Of a stretch of DNA of 64,000 nt, positions 9,434-17,900 are shown one piece after another. This stretch comes from UBA2421 sp002343075 (GTDB lineage: Bacteria; Planctomycetota; Phycisphaerae; Tepidisphaerales; Tepidisphaeraceae): the NCBI GenBank assembly GCA_937982565.1, contig CALJLN010000046.1, positions 62,001 to 126,000 of the forward strand, given 5' to 3'. A model generated the notes under the pieces. The model had not been told where the DNA came from. It ran no database searches and saw only the letters and a list, made by a program, of their open reading frames with translations. Made by a program: the position numbers and the translations under genes. The stretch's first letter is position 1. Every line of letters starts with the position of its first letter.

Positions 9434-10603
9434 TCATCGCAACCAGTATCGTGCCGCAGTGGCAGGAACCGCATCGAGGACAACCAGCCGTGGTAACCGC
9501 CTGCCAGCAAGCGTTCCATCAATGCACGTGCCGCTGGTCGTCCAGCCGCTTTGGGTGTCTGTGTCGATAAAGGCGACATTTTTGCGATGTTTATCAAGGG
9601 AAGGCTCGAATCGTAAGAACAAATCGCCATCGACTTTTCGCTCGAACGCGTGAAGCCGCCCAGCACTATCCCGAAACAACAGCGCCGACGTTGTTCCATT
9701 GGTGACGTTCATCGGCTCGACCGAGAGTTCTTCGCGCGGAACCACGATCGGAGGATTCGATGCAATAAAGACCACGGCCTCAGTCTCGCGCGGCTCGGGC
9801 AGCGGCGCGGTCGGCATCGCTCTTCGGGGGTCGAGCAGTTGCGTATCGATGTGCAAAGCTCGCCACGCATCCCACGTCGCAACATCAACCGGTAAGCGGG
9901 TTTGAAACCCTGATAGCGGCGTGCCGCCGCGCTGCGCTAGTGTCAGGGCATCAAAGAACTCGCCGACGCGTTCATTAAACAGCAGGAGAACACCCGCCGG
10001 GCTGGCGACGATTCGCAAATCGCGCCCGCGGAGTGTGCGGTCAGTCCGGCAAGCCGTGGCGATGCCCGCCTGCGCCGACCACATGACGATTACCCGGTGG
10101 TCGCGCTCGGTATGGACCAAAACGGGCGCCTGCTCCATCGCCGCCAGCGGAATGGCATAGGCTTGCTCACCACTGACGATTCCCAGCACCGCAGCGCCGC
10201 CGTCGAGCCAGTCCGGATTGACCGTTTGCACAAATGCCGGCGCATCGTCCACATAGCCGGGCCGCGCGGGCGAGATGCCAAATCGCCAGCCAAACAGCCC
10301 CACTACCGGCAGCAACCCGACCAGCCAAATCCCCCGGCGGTGGTTGGTGATGACCATGCCGACCAAGGCAAGCGCGCAAACAACCGTTGTGCCCACAAAA
10401 AGCCACTGGAGCCGGTACATGACTCGGATAAAGGCCACCCCCCCGGTGTGATCGGCGATCGCCGGGACACATCCAAACGCCACCGCCGCTGCTGAAAGCG
10501 TTGCGCCGAGGATCAGGAGCACGGGAATCAACTTGGGGACCACTTTATCGGCCCGCAGCCGGAATCGCGAGGATGACAATCGACCAATCCACATCAAGGG
10601 CAT
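9434..10603 (-). CDS. DUF3179-like protein with N-terminal membrane segments
   Basis: Unknown function. The first ~120 residues hold three hydrophobic segments (about residues 25-45, 60-82 and 92-108 from this start), and the rest is extracytoplasmic or soluble. That part resembles DUF3179: a 'GIVSGEQAYAIPL' opening, a 'WDAWRALHIDTQLLD' segment and a C-terminal 'VAFIDTDTQSGWTTSGTCIDGTLAGRRL' type block (split here for length: key words FIDTDTQSGWT and SGTCIDG). The Cys-rich CPLCG part of the usual family is not evident, so this is a divergent member. In-frame starts exist at 10636, 10627 and 10603; I prefer 10603 because it just clears the divergent ABC gene and has GGAT upstream. Confidence 0.6.
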   Translation of the reverse strand: MPLMWIGRLSSSRFRLRADKVVPKLIPVLLILGATLSAAAVAFGCVPAIADHTGGVAFIRVMYRLQWLFVGTTVVCALALVGMVITNHRRGIWLVGLLPVVGLFGWRFGISPARPGYVDDAPAFVQTVNPDWLDGGAAVLGIVSGEQAYAIPLAAMEQAPVLVHTERDHRVIVMWSAQAGIATACRTDRTLRGRDLRIVASPAGVLLLFNERVGEFFDALTLAQRGGTPLSGFQTRLPVDVATWDAWRALHIDTQLLDPRRAMPTAPLPEPRETEAVVFIASNPPIVVPREELSVEPMNVTNGTTSALLFRDSAGRLHAFERKVDGDLFLRFEPSLDKHRKNVAFIDTDTQSGWTTSGTCIDGTLAGRRLPRLVVLDAVPATAARYWLR

Positions 10604-10616
10604 ATCATCCAACTCG

Positions 10617-11345
10617 ATGTCGCCCATTGCTTCCATACAGTCGCTCTCGAAGATTTATCGCAAGCCCGGCACCGATGTTGAGGTGGCTGCGCTACGCGAC
10701 ATATCGGTCGACCTGCAGCGGGGACAATATACGGCCATCATGGGGGCGAGTGGGTCAGGCAAGAGCACGCTCATGAATGTGCTCGGCTGCCTCGATCGTC
10801 CGACAGACGGGCACTACCTGCTCGATGCGGAAGATATCAGCCAATTGCCTGATGATGAGCTTTCTGAGATTCGCAGCAGGAAGATCGGATTCATTTTTCA
10901 GCAGTTTAACCTGATTCAGCAGCTTACCGTCTTAGAGAACCTGGAAGTGCCCATGTTCTACATCGGCATTCCCCCCGCCGAGCGCCGAGAGCGCGCGATC
11001 GCGATGGCAGAGAAGGTCGGCCTCGCGCAACGCCTCTCACACCGCCCGATGGAGCTTTCCGGCGGGCAACAGCAGCGCGTCTGCATCGCGCGCGCACTGG
11101 TGAACGATCCGCTGATCGTGCTCGCCGACGAACCGACAGGGGCGCTGGATAGCAAGACCGGGCTACAGATACTCGATCTGTTTGATGAGCTTGTCGCCGC
11201 GGGGAGAACCATGATCCTGGTTACCCACGACCCAAACGTCGCTGCCCGTTGCCGCAGGGTCATCACCCTCGCGGATGGGCGGATCTCCAGCGACCTGCTC
11301 AACGACAATGCGCCAGCCGCGATGGCACCGGCGGGCTTGCATTGA
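10617..11345 (+). CDS. ABC transporter ATP-binding protein, MacB/LolD type
   Basis: ATPase subunit of a MacB/LolD/FtsE-like type VII ABC system. Walker A GASGSGKST, Q-loop IFQQFNLI, signature LSGGQQQR, Walker B LIVLADEPTGALDS and H-loop VTHD are all intact, so it should hydrolyse ATP. The start at 10617 (MSPIASIQSL) is preferred to the upstream in-frame start at 10533, which would run deep into the divergent gene. No permease gene is adjacent: a lipoprotein gene follows after 31 bases, then gluQ. The partner permease must be encoded elsewhere. Length is 242 residues. Confidence 0.93.
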   Translation: MSPIASIQSLSKIYRKPGTDVEVAALRDISVDLQRGQYTAIMGASGSGKSTLMNVLGCLDRPTDGHYLLDAEDISQLPDDELSEIRSRKIGFIFQQFNLIQQLTVLENLEVPMFYIGIPPAERRERAIAMAEKVGLAQRLSHRPMELSGGQQQRVCIARALVNDPLIVLADEPTGALDSKTGLQILDLFDELVAAGRTMILVTHDPNVAARCRRVITLADGRISSDLLNDNAPAAMAPAGLH

Positions 11346-11376
11346 ACTCGTGGCGAAGCAAAATGGGGCGAATCTG

Positions 11377-12051
11377 ATGAGAACACCTCTACTCAAGCGA
11401 GTTTCTTGCATCGCGGCCCTACTGCTGGCGGGGGCGCTGGTTGGTTGCGACGAATTGCCCACTGCCCCGCCGCCGGCGCCCGAAAAGCCAGCCACCCCGC
11501 AGCCAGCGGAGCGCGGTGCCCGGCCCAGCACGCAGTCTGTGGTCGATGGCCAGTGGACTACTGTTCCCATCTCGGCGTTGCCGATGCGCATCACCGTACC
11601 CGAGTCATGGACCGCCCAATCCGTCGGCGGTCAGCGGTTGTTCTTCATGGAAGGCTGGACGCCACACGGCCACGTCGGCATCACGCTCGCCAGCCGCCAG
11701 CAACTTTCTCCGGACAAGGTGGCCGACTTCATCGCGACCGCCAAAAAACGTCTGGACGAAAAGGCGGACAAGCAGCTGCGCTTTGCCACCCGCGATTTTC
11801 CCGATTTCACGGTGCTCGAACGCATCTGGTTTGATGAGCGACAGCCGATGCTCCTGCGCGACGATTCGGGCCAGCTTCACGAAACTGAAGGTCAGCCGCT
11901 GAACTGGAGCTATCTCATCTTTATGAAGAAGGTGGATGTTGTTGATGTCTACGAGCTTGAGTTCAGCGACCTCACGCTGGAATTATATGAAAAGGATCGC
12001 GAGTTTCTCGAAAAGATCATTCGCAGCCTGGTGAATGAGCAGACGAGTTAG
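11377..12051 (+). CDS. Hypothetical lipoprotein
   Basis: 224 residues starting MRTPLLKRV at 11377, with a lipoprotein signal peptide whose lipobox is ALVGC, then a Pro/Ala-rich linker of about 30 residues and a folded domain of about 160 residues (PISALPMRITVPESW... to the C-terminus). I do not recognise the folded domain with confidence; it looks like an envelope-facing single-domain protein. It sits 31 bases downstream of the orphan ABC ATPase and 12 bases before gluQ, all on one strand, so co-transcription is likely. Confidence 0.75.
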   Translation: MRTPLLKRVSCIAALLLAGALVGCDELPTAPPPAPEKPATPQPAERGARPSTQSVVDGQWTTVPISALPMRITVPESWTAQSVGGQRLFFMEGWTPHGHVGITLASRQQLSPDKVADFIATAKKRLDEKADKQLRFATRDFPDFTVLERIWFDERQPMLLRDDSGQLHETEGQPLNWSYLIFMKKVDVVDVYELEFSDLTLELYEKDREFLEKIIRSLVNEQTS

Positions 12052-12063
12052 CCCACGGTCATC

Positions 12064-13029
12064 ATGGGTCACACAACACGCCTCGCACCCTCGCCAACTG
12101 GTGCACTGCATCTGGGAAACGCGCGCACATTCCTGATCAATTGGCTCTGTGCCCGCCAATCTGGATGGAAGGTTACGCTGCGGGTCGATGACCTCGATGG
12201 CCCGCGGACCAAGCCGGGTGCCGATCAGGCTGCGATTGACGATCTGCAGTGGCTCGGTATCGATTGGGATTCCGGCCCGACGCGCCAATCGACACGCACA
12301 TCCGTTTATGCAGCCGCCGTGGAAATGCTGTTGAGAGACGGCTTTGCATACTATTGCAACTGCACGCGCAAAGAGGTGGAGTCGGCGGCCAGCGCGCCGC
12401 ACGCCGACGACGGCGCCGCGGTCTATCCCGGCACATGCCGCGGCCTGTATCGCACCCGGGCTGATGCGATCGCCGCGAGCGGCCGTGTGCCGGCCGTTCG
12501 GTTTGCTGTACGCGACGGACGATTTGATTTCACGGACAACTTCGCAGGCCCGCGGTCGTTTCAACTTGCCCGCCAACTTGGCGACTTTGTCATTCAAAAG
12601 TCTGACGGCACTGCCGCGTATCAGCTTGCGGTCGTCGTCGACGATGCCGAAGCGGGTGTGACACAGGTTATCCGGGGTGATGATCTGATCGAATCGACCC
12701 CACGACAGATCCTGCTCTACCGCGCGCTCAATCTCGCTCAGCAGATTCCGGCCTACACACACCTGCCGCTCATTGTCGGCGAAGACGGCAAGCGCCTTGC
12801 CAAGCGTCATGGCGATACCCGGCTGGGCGAATACCGTAAGCGTGGCGTGCCCGCTGAACGGGTTCTGGCGTTGCTGGCGAAGTGGTGTGGCGTTCGGTCG
12901 GCAGGGAAAGATCTCGAGTCGGCCTCCATGCAGAAACTTCTCGCCGACTTTAGACTCGACCGTGTGCCGCGCGCTCCAATTACTTTTACGCGACATGACG
13001 ATGCCTTCCTGCGAGGATACCGCTCGTGA
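12064..13029 (+). CDS. gluQ: Glutamyl-Q tRNA(Asp) synthetase
   Basis: Truncated glutamyl-tRNA synthetase paralogue that glutamylates the queuosine base of tRNA-Asp. It has the catalytic core only, 321 residues, without the anticodon-binding domain of GltX. The HIGH motif appears as HLGNAR after RLAPSPTGAL, the KMSKS motif as KRLAKRHG. The zinc site typical of this family is YYCNCT... with the later YPGTC. VRGDDL-type active-site segment is IRGDDLIESTPRQ. The TGA overlaps the GTG of lpxK (GTGA), so the two are coupled. Confidence 0.94.
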   Translation: MGHTTRLAPSPTGALHLGNARTFLINWLCARQSGWKVTLRVDDLDGPRTKPGADQAAIDDLQWLGIDWDSGPTRQSTRTSVYAAAVEMLLRDGFAYYCNCTRKEVESAASAPHADDGAAVYPGTCRGLYRTRADAIAASGRVPAVRFAVRDGRFDFTDNFAGPRSFQLARQLGDFVIQKSDGTAAYQLAVVVDDAEAGVTQVIRGDDLIESTPRQILLYRALNLAQQIPAYTHLPLIVGEDGKRLAKRHGDTRLGEYRKRGVPAERVLALLAKWCGVRSAGKDLESASMQKLLADFRLDRVPRAPITFTRHDDAFLRGYRS

Positions 13030-14141
13030 GCGCCCGCGAGCACGATTTTCTGAGAGTCATCTCCGGCGAAGCCCGCGGCGCGGGTCCCATGCTTGCACGC
13101 GCGGGGCTGGCGGCGGTCGAGCCTTTGTACCGCGCTGCGATGTGTCTTCGGAATAAGTCCTTTGATGTCGGCCTGCTTCCCTCCCGCCGTGCCAAGAAGC
13201 CCGTTATCAGCGTCGGCAATCTCACCACTGGAGGCACCGGCAAGACCCCCGTCGTCGCATGGCTGGCCTCCGAACTGCGGCGCGCCACTCAGGGAGAAAT
13301 CGCCATACTCACGCGCGGGTATAAATCGCACAACGGCCTGAGCGACGAAGCAAAGCTGCTCGAACAACAGCTTCACGCGCCGAATGAGCCGAGCGTGCGT
13401 GTGATCGTTGATCCCGACCGTGTGCGCGGCGCTGGTGATGCGCTGCACAAGTATCCCGAGATCAAGGTGTTCATCATGGATGATGGCTTTCAGCATCGAC
13501 GGCTGCACCGCGATTTTGACCTTGTACTCCTCGATGCGACCAATCCTTTCGGCCATGACCATGTTCTTCCAAGAGGATTGCTGCGAGAAACCACCGCCGG
13601 GCTAAGGCGGGCCGATGCGGTGCTGCTCACGCGGTGCGATCAGGTCAGCGAGGTTGCACTCGCTGCCATCTGCGGTCGAGTGCGCGCGATCCATCCAGAC
13701 ATTCCGACGTTTAAGTGCTCGCATCAGTTGACCGGTCTGCGGCCACTTGCAGCCGCGATAGCGAGCGAGACAAACTTCCCTGTAGAATCGCTCCAGGGCC
13801 GCCGGACGGTGGCATTTGCGGGAATTGGGAACCCAATGGCATTCGAACGATTACTTCGGCAGGCGGGGAGTGATGTCGTCGGGAAGAAATGGTTCGCCGA
13901 TCATCACCGATATTCAACCAACGATCTACGCGAGTTGCGATCGCTCGCACAAGCCAAACACACGCATACCATCATCACCACCGCGAAGGACGCCGTGAAA
14001 CTGCGTGCCTTACCGGAAGCGGAGCTTTCCTCGCCGCAGGAGATTCTGGTCGCAGAGATGGCGGTCCGGTTTGAAGCCGATGACGGCGATCGGCTCATTG
14101 CCGCCATCGGCCCAAGCCTTTCAGCAACAGCGGGACCGTAG
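13026..14141 (+). CDS. lpxK: Tetraacyldisaccharide 4'-kinase
   Basis: Phosphorylates the 4' position of the tetraacyldisaccharide in lipid A synthesis; an inner-membrane-associated P-loop kinase. Walker A is SVGNLTTGGTGKTP; the family motifs MDDGFQHRRLHRDFDLVLLDA, LLPRG-type VLPRGLLRE and the late FADHHRYS (here WFADHHRYS) and TTAKDAVKL are all visible. The start is GTG at 13026, overlapping gluQ by four bases. At 371 residues it is slightly longer than E. coli LpxK. Its presence says the organism makes lipid A and has an LPS-bearing outer membrane. Confidence 0.95.
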   Translation: MSAREHDFLRVISGEARGAGPMLARAGLAAVEPLYRAAMCLRNKSFDVGLLPSRRAKKPVISVGNLTTGGTGKTPVVAWLASELRRATQGEIAILTRGYKSHNGLSDEAKLLEQQLHAPNEPSVRVIVDPDRVRGAGDALHKYPEIKVFIMDDGFQHRRLHRDFDLVLLDATNPFGHDHVLPRGLLRETTAGLRRADAVLLTRCDQVSEVALAAICGRVRAIHPDIPTFKCSHQLTGLRPLAAAIASETNFPVESLQGRRTVAFAGIGNPMAFERLLRQAGSDVVGKKWFADHHRYSTNDLRELRSLAQAKHTHTIITTAKDAVKLRALPEAELSSPQEILVAEMAVRFEADDGDRLIAAIGPSLSATAGP

Positions 14142-14195
14142 CCGCCCCGCCGCCTTGCCACCCGCTCCGGTAAGCGCGATAATTGCGACCACGAA

Positions 14196-14849
14196 ATGGA
14201 CCCTTCCCGCCCCGAAAGCATCCCCGACCCGGCAGTCCGGCGCATCAGCCTCTATCTGCGGCAGCTGGAGGCATTCAGCCGGAAGGATCGGAGAACAGTT
14301 TCCAGCAAGCAACTCGGCGAGAGCCTGAGCCTCACCGATGCGCAGGTGCGGAAGGATCTCGCTTACTTCGGCCAGTTTGGCCACCCGGGAATCGGTTACA
14401 ACGTCGATGAACTCATCACGAAGCTTCGGCAGGCACTGGGGACGGATAAGACTTGGAACGTCCTTCTTGTCGGTGCAGGCAACCTTGGCCGTGCACTGAT
14501 GGCTTACCGAGGATTTGAGTCGAAGGGATTTAAGCTTGTTGCAGTATTCGACGGCGATGCGTCGAAGATCGGAAAACAAGCAGGCCCGCATCTGATTCAA
14601 CCGCTGACTGAACTGGGGCGAACGACCCGTGCGCAGAGCATTCGTGTCGCCATCGTCGCAGTGCCAGCCGAAGCGGCGCAGGATGTGGCCGATCAGCTCG
14701 TGGAGGCAGGGATTCGGGGCATTCTCAACTTCGCGCCTGTTTCGCTCAACGTCCCGGCGAGTGTCACCGTCAATAGCGTCGATCTTGCCGTGCAGATGGA
14801 ACAAATCTCGTTTGCAGTGAGCCTTAGCTCCATCGGCCAGCCGCCATAA
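14196..14849 (+). CDS. rex: Redox-sensing transcriptional repressor Rex
   Basis: NADH/NAD+-sensing repressor of respiratory and fermentative genes. N-terminal winged helix with the recognition segment TDAQVRKDLAYFGQFG then GIGYNVDEL, a Rossmann fold with LLVGAGNLGRAL, then VAVFDGDASKIG and the C-terminal domain-swapped helix. 217 residues, normal length. It follows lpxK by 54 bases on the same strand. I did not find a clear Rex operator (TTGTGAAN6TTCACAA type) in its upstream region. Confidence 0.95.
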   Translation: MDPSRPESIPDPAVRRISLYLRQLEAFSRKDRRTVSSKQLGESLSLTDAQVRKDLAYFGQFGHPGIGYNVDELITKLRQALGTDKTWNVLLVGAGNLGRALMAYRGFESKGFKLVAVFDGDASKIGKQAGPHLIQPLTELGRTTRAQSIRVAIVAVPAEAAQDVADQLVEAGIRGILNFAPVSLNVPASVTVNSVDLAVQMEQISFAVSLSSIGQPP

Positions 14850-14912
14850 CCGGTGGTTATGCAACGCGCACTGGCAGCCGTGCCCTGCCTTCTGGGTTCT
14901 CCGGCATGCCAG

Positions 14913-17900
14913 CTACACAACCACCACTACGCTGGCCGGGATCGACTCTTTGCCGTCGGACGTCACCGCGCTCACTCGATAATAGACGCGCGTTCCCTGA
15001 GCAAAACCAGTTGACTCGGTGTAGTTGCTGCTGCTGACCAGCACGGAGTTGCGCTGCTGATACCCAGACGTCGGCGATAGAGATCGAAACACGTTATAGC
15101 CGATGACAGCGCGCTCAGGATTATCAGCCCAATCGAGCAAGATGCGATTGCCCGATCGCAAGCCATTCAGCCCATCCGGCGGAGTGGGCGTGCCAAATGG
15201 CGCCATGTTTTCAATGAGGTACACGTTGTCCTGATAATCTGGGAGGATGCGATCGTAGTCCATCGCCATGAGCCATGTGTTCTCAACAAACTGGCCGTTT
15301 CGATCAACGACCGGATAGAACCGCATGTAGTGCCCCTCGCCGCCGCGCGATAGGTCGTTGCGGCTCTGTTCGCTCCAGACGTTATCCACGCGGAAGCCAA
15401 ACGGCGTGGACGTCGCCAGCGCAAAGCTCCCCGTTGCCGGCGCTGAGAGTTGATTATTCTTCCGCGGGAGGAACGACTGTCCATCAACGCCCGCCGAAGT
15501 GACGATCGGTACGACTGAAGTCGCATTCCTCTGGAAGTAGGAGATGGTGGCGGTACTTCCCTGCATGTGAAACGCCGCAAGCTGTCGCACACGCACTGGC
15601 TGGCTGCCGTCCGCCCGAACCCAGAAGCTGCTGAGCACTTCATCCCCCACACGGGCGATGTTCCCGCCGGTATCGATGCTCTGCGTACCAAATGTGGCCG
15701 CGGTCGCATAGCCGAAGACGGAGAATATCTCGGCGAGCGTCGGCTCCTGGCTCCGGCCGCGCGGGTCGCTTTCACTGTCGCTCTGCCAGAACCCGCCGAG
15801 GCTCACCCTCCGAACGGGTTCGTCCGGGTCGTTAGAATTGATCGTCAGATTGCCTTCATACGCCGCGCCTCCTGTCACGGTGAAGCGGATGGTAAGATCG
15901 CGAAACCCGCCCGGCGCAATCGTACCCGCGCCGCCGCCGCTGACGATTTGCCACCCGCCGCTGATGCCCGTTGAGGTAATCGACAGGTTTTGATCTCCGG
16001 TGTTTCGAATGCGCACGGTCGCCATATCGTGAACAGCATTGGGCACATTCGCATCGAGGTTTTCGATTCGATTGAAAACCAGGCGATTATAGAACGGCGC
16101 GCGATCGAGGTTTTCGATGCCAAGCTCCGGCCCCGACGGCGCGAGTTTCACATTGCGGATGATTCCGACGAAATCCTGCTGATCATAATCCCGCGTAAAC
16201 TCTTCAAACGCGAACACAAACGCGTTAGGCACCGCGGTGCCGTCTGGATTACGCATCGGGTAGAAGCGGAGCTTTCTTCGATTGGCTGCAAGGCTCTCCC
16301 AACTGTTAAGCGAATCTTCCTGATACACGACGCGCACGCTGCCATCGGTGTTGGTGAATCTTGGGAACAGCCCATAGAGCGCAAATGGTGTGTTGGTGCC
16401 CGGGTCAAACGTCGTCGATCCCTGCGCAAAAACATTGACAGATTGCGCGTCGTTACCGTTGACCGTGAAAAGCTCCGTTGCGTTGCCGCCGGTGCCCGGT
16501 TCGTAATAGCCGAACCGGAGTGCCGGGTTGCTGACGACGCCAAACATCGCAATCGGCTCAATAGTCACCGCCCCGCCGCCGGCTTTGAGGAACCGCTGCG
16601 CCGTCACTTCATCGTTGGGCTGCTGCGGCGGATTCAGAAACGTGGAGTTAGGATCGGCGTCGCCGACGTTGATCGGAATCTCGTGCAGATCGAGCACCCG
16701 CTGCAGCGAAGGCTCATTTGCCTCACCCACACCACGAGTCGCCAGACCGCGCAGCCGGATGTTAAACCGCTCCTGATCGGGGTCGTTACTGCGAATCTCA
16801 AGCGTGGCCGACTTTGGATCAAGCGATGTACTGCCAGTTGCGTTAAATCCGACGGTGATGTCAATCGACCCCTCGACAGGAATTGTCAACGGCAACGACG
16901 GTCGATTCACCACGCTAAACCGCGCCTTTGCCCCGCCCGTGATTGTGAACGCGTTGGTATCAAGCAGCAACGGTGCCGAGCCTGTGTTGCGAATCGTGAG
17001 CGTTTCGGTCGTCGATTTTCCATCGCCTCTGATATCATTGAACAGCAGACGGGGACTTCCAGGAGTAAGATTGGCACCCGGAGTTACCGGCCTCACCAGC
17101 GTGATCTTTTCACCACCGAACTCTACGACATACAGCGACCCTGATCGCGGGTCTTCCACCAGATCGAGCGGGTCGACGAAATGGGTCAGTCCAACGATGC
17201 CTCGCTGCGACCCGCTGACGCGCCCCTGTGAATCCAGCGAGAGCGCGATGATGTCATCACCACCGCTGTAGCGGGTGACGAGGATCTTCCCTTTCAGCCG
17301 GCTCTTAAACGAATTGCTCTGGTACTCGATAATGCCGTTTGGTGAGACATTTCTGCCGAAGTCGAAGGCGACTCCTCCATAATTGCGCGCGGGTTGCGTT
17401 CCGACTGGATACTGGCTCACCTCAGCTGGATCGACGCCAGAGGTTGGATTGCCGCCGTTCAGCACAAACTCGCCGCGGGTCGGATTGGGATGGCCGTAGT
17501 ATCGACCAGAAACGATGTTGAACAGGTAGTCGCTTTGCGTGGTATTGACGCGCGACAATCCCGGCGCGCCTCCCCCGGCGGGCACATTGCCGCCGGCGGC
17601 AGAGCCATTGGCCGGCGCGTAAAGGTTGCCGTTCGAGTGAAGCAGAAGATCGTACACGCTGCGAACACCCGTCGCGTGAATCTGCAACGGTGCCCCGGTG
17701 GCGAACGGATCGTATCCAGCAGAACCCTGTGTATTAACGTTCAAAGGCCCCCGCCCATTCTCCCGCCGGGCCACCACTGCGGCGGTGTCGAGCTTGAGCA
17801 CCGCGGCGCTTAGGAGATGCTCGGCGCGATTGCCCCAGGTCGGGTCGGCAGCACCCATTGCCGACATGGCGCCTTGTGTGAAATAGAGCTTGCCATCGCT

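Noticed and set aside
14142..14195. Rex operator in the rex leader
   Set aside because: No TTGTGAA/TTCACAA-like pair found in the 54-base gap.
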